A DNA stretch of 64,000 nucleotides from Xiheibacterium sp038325765 (GCA_038325765.1 JBBQJI010000038.1:7043-71042); one strand, 5' to 3'. Shown: positions 15,630-24,813, counted from the stretch's first letter. Notes: generated by a model from the sequence alone, not told the origin. Translations and numbers: made by a program.

Positions 15630-18604
15630 TGCGCCTCGGACCCACGCTTCGTGTTGGCCGCGGACGCGCCGGCCTCGGTCGGCTTGACGGGCGCAGCCGC
15701 GGGCGCGTCGGCCTCGGGTACCAGCACGCCGGTGACGCGCGAGCGATCGTCGAGGAACGTGCGCGCGGTCTTCTGTACGTTCGCGCTGGTTACCCGCGCC
15801 AGCGTCTTCTCGAGCTCGAGGATCTTGGTGGGATCGGTGCCGTAGCGGTAGTGCTCGGCAAGCTGGCCCATCCAGAACCGGTTCTCGCGCATCGAGGTCT
15901 CGAGGTTGCGGCGCCGCTTCTCACGGACCTTCTCGAGGTAGACGTCGCCGATGCCGTCCTTCTTGACCGTCGCGACGATCTCGGCGACCGCGTCCTGCAG
16001 CTTCTTCACGTTCTCGGGGCCGCAGCCGAACCCGATGGTGTAGCTGTAGCTCTGCCGCGGGCGCCGTGCGATGGCACCGCTCGAGAAGGCGCCGTAGACC
16101 CCGGACAGGTCCTCGCGCAGCACCTCGCGCAGACGGATCTCCATCACGTCGGCGAGGATCTCGAGGTCGTCCTCGGCGTCGCGGCTGTACTTCGTGTTGC
16201 CGTGGTAGGTCATCATCACGAAGCTCTTGGGGTCGACGCCCTTCTTCACCTCGAGGCGCTTGGCGCCCGCGGGTGCCTTGGCGCCGACGTCCTTCCACTT
16301 CTCCTTGCGGCCCTTGGTCGGCAGGCTCGCCAGGTAGGTCTCGACCAGCGGCTGCAAGGTGGCGACATCCACGTTGCCGACGAACACGAAGGTGAAGTCG
16401 CCGGCGTCGGCGAAGCGGTCTTGGTAGACCGAGAGCGCGGTGTCGAGCTCGACGCGCTCGAGGCTCTGCGTGGTGGTCGGCTGCCGGCGCGGATGGTTGT
16501 TCCAACGGAAGGCGTTGAACTTCTCGAAGAACACCTGCTGGGGGTTGAGGTCGCGGTTCTTCACGAACTCCGCGGTCGACGTCTTCCACGAGCTGAAGGC
16601 GTCGGGATCCTTGCGCGGCGCCGCCATCTGCAGGTGGGCGAGCTGCAGCATGAGCTCGAGATCCTGTGGCGAGCCGCTGCCGCGCAGGCCCTCCTCGAGC
16701 TCCGAGATGAACGGCGACACGTTGGCGACCTTGCCCGCCATCATGTTGCGCAGCGAAACCGCGTCGAGCGTGCCCAGGCCCGAGCGCGCGACGATCGACG
16801 CGGCATTGGCCGCCGAGTCATAGCGTCGGGCGTCGACGCGCGAGTGGCCGCCGGGGCTGAACGCCTCGAACAGCACCTCGTCCTGCTTGAAGTCGGTGGG
16901 CTTGACGACGACCTTGGCGCCGTTGCTCAGGGTCCACACCGTGACGCCGAGGGAGTCGATGGTCTCGGTCTTCGTGATCTTGCCGGGCGTCGGCTGGGTC
17001 GCCATCAGCGCCTCGCCGGCGCCGCGGTCGACGTAGGCCGCGATCTTGCTGCCCTCGACCGCGCCGGCCACCGCCAGCAGATCCTCGTCGGTCGGCATGG
17101 TGTCGCGCGCCGGCCCGCTGGCCAGCACCACGCGATCCTTCTTGGTCATCCATTCGGAGGCCATCGCGTTGACCTCATCGAGGCTGATGCCGCCGAGAAA
17201 TTTCTGCGCTAGGGCGAGTTCGTGTTCGCGGCTGGGCATCGCGTCGCGATCGAGGAAGCCCTGGACGGTGGCGAACGCATACACGCGGCCGTCGACGGTG
17301 TCCTTGTCGGCGACGTTGCGCTCGAAGCGTCGCAGTGTCCGGGCCCGCTCGCGGTCGAGTTCGGTGGCCAGAAATCCGTGCTGCTCGACGCGCTCGACCT
17401 CGACCAGCAACGTGCGCAGCGCCTCTTCGACCTTGCCCGCCTTGGTGCCCGCGCGCAGCTCGAAGATCTCGACGGAGCGGCCGAGCGCGCTGGTGTTGGA
17501 GAACGCGAAGGTGAACGGCGAATCCGGCAGCTGGCGGATCTCGTCGAGACGAGCCCGTAGCATGCCGTGGAAGAGCTCTTCGACGAGGTCGCGACGGTAG
17601 TCGCCCTCGGTGCGCAACGGCCGAGGCGGGCCCTTGATGGCGACCGCCACCGAGGTGTTCGACGCCTCGGCGTCGGTGATCACCGCCGCGCGCGTGGTCT
17701 CGAGCAGTGGCACCGGCACGTCGGGCCGCGGCCGCGGGGTGGCCGGGTTCTTCAGCTTGCCGAAGCGGGCCTCGATCTCCTTTTGCATGGTCGCCGGGTC
17801 GACGTCGCCGACGACCACGATCGCCATGAGGTCAGGGCGGTACCAGTCCTTGTAGAAGCGCTGCAACGCAGCGACGGGCGCGTTCTCGAGGATCTCGCGC
17901 TCGCCGATCGGCTTGCGGTCGGCGTACTTGCTGCCCTCGAGGTAGACCGGCCACTGCTTGTCGAAGATGCGCTGACCGGCGCCCCGACCCAGCCGCCACT
18001 CTTCGACGACCACGCCGCGCTCCTTGTCGACCTCGGTGGGGGCGAACGACAGCGCGCTCGCCCAGTCCTCGAGGATGTCGAGGCCACGACCGACGAGCGC
18101 CGGATCATCGGTGGGCACCTTGAGCTGGTACACGGTCTCGTCGAACGACGTGTAGGCGTTGAGGTCCGCGCCGAAGTCCATGCCCGAGGTCTCGAGGAAG
18201 TCGATGAGCGTGTTCTTCTCGAAGCGCTTGGTGCCGTTGAACGCCATGTGCTCGACGAAGTGCGCGAGCCCCTTTTGGTCGTCGTCCTCGAGCACCGAGC
18301 CGGCGTCGACCGCCATCCACAGGTACACGCGCTTCTCGGGCTTGGTGTGCTTGCGGATGTAGAACGTCATCCCGTTGGCGAGCGTGCCGGTGCGGATCGC
18401 CGGGTCCATCGGCAACGCCGGCGTGTCGTCCTTGGTGCTCGCGCCATCACCTGCCGCCGCCACCGCTGTCGCGTCGCCGGGCACCGTGGTGTCGGGGGCG
18501 CCCGTGCGGGGGGTGCAGGCGACCAGGATCAACCAAGGGAGCAGCGAACACGGGAGCAGCGAACACGGGAGGAGCGAACGGGGGAGCAGCGAACGGGGGG
18601 GCAT
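15626..18604 (-). CDS. M16 family zinc metallopeptidase, lipoprotein
   Basis: Pitrilysin-type protease of 992 residues. The inverted zinc motif HFVEH is in AHFVEHMAFNGTKRF, with the downstream Glu ligand in GVVVEEWRLGRG. After this active N-terminal M16 domain come an inactive middle domain and a second pair (VWTLSNGAKVVVKPTDF... onward), the usual two-half, four-domain plan. The N-terminus has an odd hydrophobic signal made of repeated SLLP units and ending in the lipobox LILVACT, so it should be an outer- or inner-membrane lipoprotein facing the periplasm or outside. Such proteases degrade peptides in a closed chamber. It is followed by the YdeI-like gene with overlap. Confidence 0.93.
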   Translation of the reverse strand: MPPRSLLPRSLLPCSLLPCSLLPWLILVACTPRTGAPDTTVPGDATAVAAAGDGASTKDDTPALPMDPAIRTGTLANGMTFYIRKHTKPEKRVYLWMAVDAGSVLEDDDQKGLAHFVEHMAFNGTKRFEKNTLIDFLETSGMDFGADLNAYTSFDETVYQLKVPTDDPALVGRGLDILEDWASALSFAPTEVDKERGVVVEEWRLGRGAGQRIFDKQWPVYLEGSKYADRKPIGEREILENAPVAALQRFYKDWYRPDLMAIVVVGDVDPATMQKEIEARFGKLKNPATPRPRPDVPVPLLETTRAAVITDAEASNTSVAVAIKGPPRPLRTEGDYRRDLVEELFHGMLRARLDEIRQLPDSPFTFAFSNTSALGRSVEIFELRAGTKAGKVEEALRTLLVEVERVEQHGFLATELDRERARTLRRFERNVADKDTVDGRVYAFATVQGFLDRDAMPSREHELALAQKFLGGISLDEVNAMASEWMTKKDRVVLASGPARDTMPTDEDLLAVAGAVEGSKIAAYVDRGAGEALMATQPTPGKITKTETIDSLGVTVWTLSNGAKVVVKPTDFKQDEVLFEAFSPGGHSRVDARRYDSAANAASIVARSGLGTLDAVSLRNMMAGKVANVSPFISELEEGLRGSGSPQDLELMLQLAHLQMAAPRKDPDAFSSWKTSTAEFVKNRDLNPQQVFFEKFNAFRWNNHPRRQPTTTQSLERVELDTALSVYQDRFADAGDFTFVFVGNVDVATLQPLVETYLASLPTKGRKEKWKDVGAKAPAGAKRLEVKKGVDPKSFVMMTYHGNTKYSRDAEDDLEILADVMEIRLREVLREDLSGVYGAFSSGAIARRPRQSYSYTIGFGCGPENVKKLQDAVAEIVATVKKDGIGDVYLEKVREKRRRNLETSMRENRFWMGQLAEHYRYGTDPTKILELEKTLARVTSANVQKTARTFLDDRSRVTGVLVPEADAPAAAPVKPTEAGASAANTKRGSEAQ
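18537..18596 (-). repeat. Four 15-bp tandem units within the M16 signal peptide
   Basis: Units begin at 18537, 18552, 18567 and 18582, each of the type gggagcagcgaacac on the + strand. They code four SLLP(R/C) repeats in the signal sequence. The units differ by one or two bases. Expansion or loss of units would change signal length without shifting the frame. Confidence 0.85.
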
Positions 18605-18714
18605 CGGCGCGGGAGCGTACGACGAAACCCGCCGGCCCTGTGTCGCTTCGCCACCGCGGGCGTGTGACCGGGCGCGAGGCAGCGCGGTTTGTTGGCACGA
18701 TCACCGGCGCTGCC

Positions 18715-18743
18715 TTGCTCGTTCGTCGGGCCCCGACTATCCT
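18715..18743 (+). promoter_or_regulatory. Predicted sigma-70-type promoter for the gene at 18753
   Basis: TTGCTC at 18715-18720 and TATCCT at 18738-18743 are separated by exactly 17 bp. The start codon is only 9 nt after the -10 box, so the transcript would be leaderless or nearly so. No ribosome site is seen between box and start. Confidence 0.5.
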
Positions 18744-18752
18744 GTAGTCCCG

Positions 18753-19052
18753 ATGGCAAAAGAAGACGAGGGTCACGGTCTGTCGGTGGTCAAGGGCGCG
18801 CTGCTCGCCCTGGGTGCCCTCATGGCGGTCGGCATTGGCTTGGCCGTCGTCAAGTCGCTCTTCTTCCCGCTGCTCTTCGTGGTGTTGGTCGGTGGCGCCG
18901 GCTACCTCGGCTACCGGGCCTTCGGCAAGACCAAGGCCCTGCAGGCCGGCCGCGATGCCAAGGCGCTGTCGTCCTCTGACTTCGACAAGCGCATGGGTGA
19001 GCTCGACGCGCTCGACCGTCAGCTCGACGCCGAGATCCGCAAGCGTTCGTGA
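18753..19052 (+). CDS. Small membrane protein
   Basis: Protein of 99 residues. Two adjacent hydrophobic stretches (ALLALGALMAVGIGLAVVKS and FFPLLFVVLVGGAGYLGYRA) form a membrane hairpin. A charged C-terminal helix follows (FDKRMGELDALDRQLDAEIR) with heptad-like spacing, suggesting a short coiled coil in the cytoplasm. No named family is recognised. The ATG at 18753 is chosen because a well-spaced promoter ends 9 nt before it; the open frame upstream has no better start. It stands alone, divergent from the protease gene and converging on the membrane protein at 19075. Confidence 0.75.
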   Translation: MAKEDEGHGLSVVKGALLALGALMAVGIGLAVVKSLFFPLLFVVLVGGAGYLGYRAFGKTKALQAGRDAKALSSSDFDKRMGELDALDRQLDAEIRKRS

Positions 19053-19074
19053 CCGCCTCTGCGTCCCGCGATCG

Positions 19075-20937
19075 TCAGCGCAGGCTGCGGGGGATCTGCG
19101 GCGGGTCGACCAGCCGGGTCTGCCCGACTGTCGGCAACTCGAACGGCTCGAGTCCACGCGCCGTCGCGTAGAGGAAGAGCAGGCTCGGATCCTCGAGCGG
19201 CACGCGGAACCGGAACACCACCGCCGAAGGTCCATCGTCGGCGGTCGCGCGCACGACCTGCGCCACGAAGACGCCGACGTCGATGCGATCGCCGGGGCGC
19301 AGCGCGTCGTGGGGCGCCCGGAACAGCGCCTCTTGGTAGTCGAGGTCGACCGCCGGGCCGACCGCCGACAGCTCGATCGTGCAGGCATCGAGTCTCCGCA
19401 CCAGATGCCGCCGGGTGTCCATCACCAGCGAGTGCCACGACGCCGGCACCGGCCGCCCGACCAGCGCCGCGGTCGCGTAGCCGTAGATCCCGGTGACGAG
19501 GTCGGGCGCCGTCAGCACCAGTACGTGCGTGCCGGTCAGATCTCGGGCGTGCACCTGGGGACTGTCGAAGAACTCGCGGTGTGCACGGCCGACGTTCGCC
19601 AGCGACGCCAGCTGGGCGCGGGCAAAGATCGCATCGGAGACGAGGTGCTCGGACGCGAGCAGCGGCACCAACACCGCGAGGACGAGGCTTCGTGCGAGGC
19701 CCGGCCGACGGCGACGCCACAGGCGGATCGCGGCGAGCGCCGTCATCGCGAAGAACGCCGCGCCCGCGATGCTGGGCACGAGCAGCGCGCGGGTGGCCGG
19801 CGGGATCGCCGACAGCGGCACCAGGCCCAGCACACCGCCCCAGAACAGGGCGATGAACCCGCGGCGCTCGACCGGCCGCAGCAGCGGACGGCACGCCCAC
19901 CACGCCGTGCCGACGATCACGATCGTGAGCGGTCCGGCCAGCCATGCGTGACGGACCGAACGGGCCGGTGCATCGAACTCGACGCCGTCGAACAGCCACG
20001 GCGTGATCCCGGTCCAGTCGTAGCGGACCCACAGCCGCTCGGACTCGCCGCACAAGCCGACGAACACCTCGGCGGCCATGCGGGTCAGGCGGTTGCCGAG
20101 CTCGCCGACGAAACGACCCGGGTCGGTCATCGGGTCGACGTACGTCGTCGCACCGTAGACGCCGCAGCCGATGACGACGTAGGCGACGGCGAACAAGGCG
20201 GCGGCCGACGCCGCTGGCCACAACGCCACCAGTCGCACGCGCCACGGGCTGCGTGCCGCCACGAGCTCCCATAGCGCGACCACCGGCAGCAGGCTGATCG
20301 TGTACTCGCCGGCGGCGAACGCCGCGAGCCACAGCCCCATCTCGATCGCGGTCGCGCCGCGGTGCGGCGTGGCGCGCCTTCGGCGGCGGATGTGCACCGA
20401 GAGCGCGAGCAGACCGAAGAGGGCCGACACCATCGCGCAGCGGTTCGCGAGCCAGCCCACCGTCCACGCCAACGGTTCGTCGATCGCGAACGCCAGCAGG
20501 GCCAGCAGCGCGAGGCGGCGGCCGAGGAGATCGACGAGCGCACGCCCGGTGGCGGCCAGCAGCGCGAGCAACCACAACATCGAGTGCACGTGCGGCCACG
20601 CCGAGTCGCGGGGCAGCACCGCGAGGTCGAACCACACCAACACGCTCGACAGCGGGCGCAGATGGGCGAAACGGAAGTGCGGCACGGTCCACCACGGCAG
20701 CATGCCCTTGTGCGTCATCGCGGCGGTGGCCTCGGGATCCTCGAGCGCGAAGAAATACAGCCCGAAGGGTGACTTCGGGCCGAGCAGACCGTCGACGTAG
20801 GCGAGCTGGAACAGGTCGTCGGCCAGCAAATCCAGCGACAGCGCCGGCCAGTAGAAGATCACCGCGACGGTCAGGATCGCCGCCAGCCACAGTCGCTCGG
20901 CGAGCCGCAGCCGCTGTCGCGCGCGATGGGGGATCAC
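19075..20937 (-). CDS. Large multi-spanning membrane protein, glycosyltransferase-like topology
   Basis: Protein of 620 residues with a GTG start that overlaps the UbiA stop (GTGA). About ten to twelve hydrophobic helices fill residues 15-430, and a soluble domain of about 190 residues ends the protein. The first loop, ALSLDLLADDLFQLAYVDGL with its Asp pair, is reminiscent of the acidic first loop of GT-C polyprenyl-phosphate sugar transferases, and the helix-then-domain plan fits that class. The C-terminal domain (FFDSPQVHARDLTGTHVLVL) is predicted periplasmic. Substrate is unknown. Coupling to a UbiA-type prenyltransferase supports lipid-linked substrate handling, as inference only. Confidence 0.7.
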   Translation of the reverse strand: MIPHRARQRLRLAERLWLAAILTVAVIFYWPALSLDLLADDLFQLAYVDGLLGPKSPFGLYFFALEDPEATAAMTHKGMLPWWTVPHFRFAHLRPLSSVLVWFDLAVLPRDSAWPHVHSMLWLLALLAATGRALVDLLGRRLALLALLAFAIDEPLAWTVGWLANRCAMVSALFGLLALSVHIRRRRRATPHRGATAIEMGLWLAAFAAGEYTISLLPVVALWELVAARSPWRVRLVALWPAASAAALFAVAYVVIGCGVYGATTYVDPMTDPGRFVGELGNRLTRMAAEVFVGLCGESERLWVRYDWTGITPWLFDGVEFDAPARSVRHAWLAGPLTIVIVGTAWWACRPLLRPVERRGFIALFWGGVLGLVPLSAIPPATRALLVPSIAGAAFFAMTALAAIRLWRRRRPGLARSLVLAVLVPLLASEHLVSDAIFARAQLASLANVGRAHREFFDSPQVHARDLTGTHVLVLTAPDLVTGIYGYATAALVGRPVPASWHSLVMDTRRHLVRRLDACTIELSAVGPAVDLDYQEALFRAPHDALRPGDRIDVGVFVAQVVRATADDGPSAVVFRFRVPLEDPSLLFLYATARGLEPFELPTVGQTRLVDPPQIPRSLR

Positions 20938-21740
20938 CCGCCGCTCCACACCTTGCAGCACGCCAGCACGAAGCTCAGGCCGCACAGCGCCCGCAAGCGG
21001 TTCCACAGTGCGACCGGCGTGGCCGCGCCCGCAGGGCGCAGCGCTGCGATCGCGGTCGGGATCGCGACGCCGATCCCAAAGCTGACGAGCGCATGGATCG
21101 CCGCGAGCCCGGTGATGCTGCGGACCAGCAGCAGCGTCCGCGCGCGACCCCACGCCACGGCCGTCGTGTGCACGCCCCGATCCCGATCCTCGTCGACGTC
21201 GCGCAGCACCTGCACCGACTCGAACACCCCCGAGAACAGCCCGAGCATCACCAGCAGGGGCAGCGCGGCATGCAGGTGCTCGGGCGGCACGCCAACCAGC
21301 GGCATCGCCATGCCCCACGCCATCATCGCCAGCACGTCGACGCCGGGTCGATGCTTGAGCGCCGCCGAGTACGCCCAGCACACGCCGCCGCCCAGCCACA
21401 GCGGCATCCATAGGCCGCCGCCGTACCACGCGGCGAAGCCGGCGAGCGCCGCCAGCAGGCCCAGCTGCGCGCGCACGGCCGCGGCGCGGTGCGTCATCAA
21501 GAACGAGGTCTTGTCGTACTCGCGGCTCGGCGCCGCCAGATCCGAGTCACCGTCGACGAAGTCGTTGTTGAGATAGACGAGCAGGTTGAGCAGCAGGCCG
21601 AATCCGACGCGGGCGGCGATCTCCACGGTTGGCAGGTGCAGCGCGACTGCGATCGCCGCGGCGCCACCGAGGTTCGCCATCTCGAGCCGCCGCAGGCGGT
21701 ACGAGGCCACGTCGGCGAGGATCTGCAGTTCGGCGCGCAA
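20934..21740 (-). CDS. UbiA family prenyltransferase
   Basis: Integral membrane protein of 268 residues with about eight helices. The two Asp-rich Mg2+-diphosphate motifs of UbiA enzymes are present: NNDFVDGDSD at about 58-67 and LRDVDEDRDRG at about 176-186. A polyprenyl diphosphate donor is therefore expected. The acceptor, such as an aromatic ring, sugar phosphate or haem, cannot be told from sequence. It ends by overlapping the GTG of the large membrane protein, so the two are one transcription unit and likely one pathway. The sulfotransferase-like gene lies 78 bp upstream of no overlap on the downstream side of 22673 and reads the same way. Confidence 0.88.
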   Translation of the reverse strand: MRAELQILADVASYRLRRLEMANLGGAAAIAVALHLPTVEIAARVGFGLLLNLLVYLNNDFVDGDSDLAAPSREYDKTSFLMTHRAAAVRAQLGLLAALAGFAAWYGGGLWMPLWLGGGVCWAYSAALKHRPGVDVLAMMAWGMAMPLVGVPPEHLHAALPLLVMLGLFSGVFESVQVLRDVDEDRDRGVHTTAVAWGRARTLLLVRSITGLAAIHALVSFGIGVAIPTAIAALRPAGAATPVALWNRLRALCGLSFVLACCKVWSGG

Positions 21741-21818
21741 CGGCGGAGACCAGTCGATTGCGGCGGGATGGTCCCACGAACCGGGGGCGCCAGACCAGGG
21801 TGCCCCGCGATCGTCGCG

Positions 21819-22673
21819 TCATCCCCACGATGCCTGCGGCGGGCCGCCTTCGTCGGACTCTGCTGGCGTGCCCGGCGGTCGCCTGGATCGGGCGTCGTCG
21901 AACACCTGTTTCTGCGCGGCTGCGACGCGGGGGCCCAGCTCGCGGTTGGTGTCGTTGAGCTTCGTGATGAGCGCGGGGGTGATCGGCCGGCGCTCGTCGA
22001 CCACGGCGTACAGCAGATCGAACACCTCGGCGAGCTCGGGCTCGACCTCGCTGGTCTCGGGCCGCACCTGCGTGCGGTTGCCGGGCTTCACCGCCGCCAT
22101 GGCGGCCTTGGCATCACCGCGGCCGAGCCACTTCATGGTGTCGTGGATGACCTTGCCGGGATCGCGCAGCAGGCCGTCGTACGACTGCACGTGCACCCGG
22201 TGTCGACGGGTGACGATGTCGCGCACCAGGCCGAAGTTCTCGTACCACCACTCGAGCACCGCCGGGATCCGCGCTGGCGCGGTGGTACCGGGGTGCGCCT
22301 GCTGCCGGACCTCGTCCTCCATCGCGTACAGGCGGTCGAGCGAGGCCTCGTACTCGCGCCAGTGTCGCATCGTCGCGACGACGTGCCCGATGTACGCGCG
22401 ATCGGTCTTCACCAGGCCGGGGATGAAGACCTTGACGACGTGGTTCTCGACCTGCTCGGGGAAGAAGTAGTCGCCCGTCTGCGGGTGCGGGTTGGTGGCC
22501 CAGTAGATGCCGCGACGCAGGATGGACTCGTAGAATCCATCGGGGTTGGCGTCCTTGATGGTCTCGCCCCACGTGCGGGGGAACGCCTCGCCGAAGGGCT
22601 CGAAGCCGGCCGCGATGAGGATCTGCATCCACATCGAGGTGCCGGAGCGCTTGGTACCGGTGACGATGATCAT
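21819..22673 (-). CDS. Sulfotransferase-like P-loop protein
   Basis: Protein of 284 residues beginning MIIVTGTKRSGTSMWMQILI. The KRSGTS loop at 8-13 is the 5'-PSB/PAPS-binding loop of the sulfotransferase superfamily. The middle region carries RRHRVHVQSYDGLLRDPGKV, which resembles the conserved Y-E-D-L/M and following segment that contacts the 3'-phosphate of the donor. It lacks a signal peptide and so acts in the cytoplasm on an unknown acceptor. The C-terminus is a polar, disordered-looking tail of about 40 residues. It lies between the lipoprotein gene (4 bp away) and UbiA (78 bp away) on the same strand. Confidence 0.8.
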   Translation of the reverse strand: MIIVTGTKRSGTSMWMQILIAAGFEPFGEAFPRTWGETIKDANPDGFYESILRRGIYWATNPHPQTGDYFFPEQVENHVVKVFIPGLVKTDRAYIGHVVATMRHWREYEASLDRLYAMEDEVRQQAHPGTTAPARIPAVLEWWYENFGLVRDIVTRRHRVHVQSYDGLLRDPGKVIHDTMKWLGRGDAKAAMAAVKPGNRTQVRPETSEVEPELAEVFDLLYAVVDERRPITPALITKLNDTNRELGPRVAAAQKQVFDDARSRRPPGTPAESDEGGPPQASWG

Positions 22674-22677
22674 GGGC

Positions 22678-23493
22678 TCAAAATGGGCAGTCGATCGGAA
22701 TGAACGGGTTCATCGCGGGGAACACCCCCTGCTGGTACGAGTAGGACTGCGTGGTCAGCAGGGCCCAGTGCTCTGCGATCGCGTCGAGCCCCTCGCCATC
22801 GAGATCGGTGATGCCGGCGCCGTTGTTCGAGTAGTGGAGGAAGAGCGCCGCGGTCGTGGACCCGTTCTCGAGTCGCTGCTCGAGCTGCCGACACACGTTG
22901 GCGGTGATGCCGTTGTCGATGCCGAGGATCACGCGGTCGGAGTAGGCGGAGTTGGTGACACTCTGGACGCGGACGTTGGGGCCCGGGTTCGAGTAGCAGT
23001 ACTCGTTGCAGTTCTCGGGTTCGGGGCCGTAGCAGTACTCGTTGCAGACCTCCTCGAGATTCCAGCGGCCGATATCGGCGTAGTACGTCGCCTCTTGGTA
23101 GTTGGTGTTGGAGTGGGCCGCGGAGAGGCGGAACTTGGTGGGTTCGATCGCACCGATGTCGGCGATCGGCTCGCTGAAGAACAGCTCGATCGAGAACGCG
23201 TCGAGCACCCGGGCGTCCACCAGCTGCGGCGGGCCGGGCAGCGGCTCGCGCCCGGTGGGATCGGTGGGATCCGTCGAGGGGCCCGATGGCCCGCTCGGAT
23301 CGGTGGGCGACGACGGGCTCGATGGGTTGGGCCCAGAGGGATTCGAGTCGGTCGAGTCACCCGAGTCGTTGGAATCGGAATTCGAGCCGGAATCGGTGTC
23401 CTCGAAGCCGAGCACTCGCGGCCCGCATGCCAGCGCGAGTGCACTGGTCGCCATCAACAGCGGAACGTGGCGATGTAGACTCAACCTAACCAT
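22678..23493 (-). CDS. Lipoprotein with Ser/Asp/Pro linker and Cys-rich repeats
   Basis: Predicted lipoprotein of 271 residues with lipobox SALALAC at about residue 23. A low-complexity linker follows (DSGSNSDSNDSGDSTDSNPS, then SSPTDPSGPSGPSTDPTDPT). The folded part begins with VDARVLDAFSIELFFSEPI, like an Ig-type Big_5 or similar beta domain often seen in myxobacterial surface proteins. Two copies of CNEYCY (about residues 167 and 178) could form paired disulfides. No enzymatic motif is seen. It precedes the sulfotransferase by 4 bp, so they probably share a transcript. Confidence 0.75.
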   Translation of the reverse strand: MVRLSLHRHVPLLMATSALALACGPRVLGFEDTDSGSNSDSNDSGDSTDSNPSGPNPSSPSSPTDPSGPSGPSTDPTDPTGREPLPGPPQLVDARVLDAFSIELFFSEPIADIGAIEPTKFRLSAAHSNTNYQEATYYADIGRWNLEEVCNEYCYGPEPENCNEYCYSNPGPNVRVQSVTNSAYSDRVILGIDNGITANVCRQLEQRLENGSTTAALFLHYSNNGAGITDLDGEGLDAIAEHWALLTTQSYSYQQGVFPAMNPFIPIDCPF

Positions 23494-23673
23494 TGGAAAC
23501 CTAGCGTTTCAGATGGCCGCAGGCCGGTCAAGCGACAGTCCGTGCGACGACGGCTGGCATGGGATGGGTGGCAGGCGCGATCCGACGGGCGCGGCGCCCG
23601 CGATCGGGTGCCGATGCGCATCACGGACGCTTCGGTGCCCGCGCCCGCGCCCGCGCCGTGCGACAGTGCCGTC

Positions 23674-24384
23674 ATGGGCCGAGATCCGATGGGCAGGCGC
23701 GACCTGGTCGATGAACACGAAGGCAGCACGCGGGCGCACTCGCGGAGGTTCCTGCCCGCCGCCCTGGTGGCTGCGGTGGCGGCCGCGCTGGGTTGTCCGG
23801 CCGACGATGGCGCGGCGCGGATCGACGCCGCCGCGCCCGTGGACGCCGCGGCGATGGCCGGCGCCTCGGCGGCTCCGAGCACGGCGTTCGATCTCCAGGG
23901 CAACCCCGTCGATCCGCTCGCGGTGGCGGACGCGGAGATCGTCGTGCTCACCTTCGTGACCCCCGACTGCCCGCTCTCCAATCGGTACGCGCCCGAGCTC
24001 GCGCGCATCGCCGCGTCCGTGCCCGCGGATCGGGTCGCGTGGTGGTTGGTCTATCCCGACCCCGACGTCGACGCCGCGCAGATCGAGGCCCATCGCCGCG
24101 AGTTCGCCCTGCCCGGCACACCGCTGCGCGACCCCGGGCACGTGCTCGTCGCGCGCGCCTTTGCGGTCGTCACCCCGGAGGTGGCCGTGTTCCGCAGAGG
24201 CGGTGGCACGGCGACGCTGATGTATCGCGGCCGCATCGACGATCGGGTGCCCGAGTTCGGCCGAGCCCGCCCCGAACCGACCCGGCGCGAGCTCGTCGAC
24301 GGCCTGGACGCGGTGCTCGCGGGGCGGGCGGTCGCGGTGTCGAGCGCGAAGGCGGTGGGCTGCCCCATCGGCGATCTGCGATGA
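23674..24384 (+). CDS. Redoxin/thioredoxin-fold lipoprotein
   Basis: Protein of 236 residues. Two in-frame ATGs lie close together (23674 and 23689); either gives a basic N-terminus, a hydrophobic segment and a lipobox ending AAALGC. The body has the thioredoxin-like core: VVLTFVTPDCPLSNRYAPEL with one active-site Cys, then TPEVAVFRRGG (the cis-Pro region) and YRGRIDDRV. This redoxin subgroup, with its PDCPLSNRYAPEL motif, is often found near or fused to haem/copper monooxygenase proteins like the one at 27502. It has only one Cys at the site, so peroxiredoxin-like or electron-transfer chemistry is possible. Confidence 0.8.
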   Translation: MGRDPMGRRDLVDEHEGSTRAHSRRFLPAALVAAVAAALGCPADDGAARIDAAAPVDAAAMAGASAAPSTAFDLQGNPVDPLAVADAEIVVLTFVTPDCPLSNRYAPELARIAASVPADRVAWWLVYPDPDVDAAQIEAHRREFALPGTPLRDPGHVLVARAFAVVTPEVAVFRRGGGTATLMYRGRIDDRVPEFGRARPEPTRRELVDGLDAVLAGRAVAVSSAKAVGCPIGDLR

Positions 24385-24503
24385 CGTGGGCGCGGCCGGA
24401 TTCGGGACACGAAGCTGCAGCGCGGTCACCGTGATGGAGTCGGCGACGCGAGACGGGGTGAATTGGGGCTCAAGACCGGACGCTTCGCGCCGATGATGCA
24501 CCC

Positions 24504-24722
24504 ATGCAGTGCCCACGCTGTGGCCGTAGTCTCCTCGCGCTCGCCCGACGCCCCGCGTCGTGGGTCGATGCCGGCGAGCGGAACCTGTGGATCGGACTGC
24601 ACCCGGGCGACACGGCGGGCACCTCGAGCTGCCGCCTGCGACACACCGAGGCGATGGCGCTGAGCGCCGGCATCCAGCCGGTGGCCGAGCCCGCCCCGCT
24701 GCGCACGAAGATCGCGGCCTGA
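24504..24722 (+). CDS. Possible small Cys-containing protein
   Basis: Open frame of 72 residues starting MQCPRCGRSLLALARRPASW. A CxxC pair at the start and a further Cys/His (SSCRLRHTEA) could bind zinc. There is no clear ribosome site, and the opposite strand is open over the same bases, so the call is weak. It lies in the 430-bp gap between the redoxin and the toxin gene, where nothing else is supported. Confidence 0.3.
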   Translation: MQCPRCGRSLLALARRPASWVDAGERNLWIGLHPGDTAGTSSCRLRHTEAMALSAGIQPVAEPAPLRTKIAA

Positions 24723-24813
24723 GCCTGCGCCAACGACGGATCGCGGCCTGGTCACCGGGCCCACCGCGGATGCCTCGCCCCCCTTGCGGCGGGGACTCAT
24801 CGGCGGCGGGGAC

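Noticed and set aside
18690..18715. ttggcacgatcaccggcgctgcc considered as a sigma-54 promoter
   Set aside because: The GG and GC elements are not the required distance apart; a sigma-70 type promoter a little downstream fits better.
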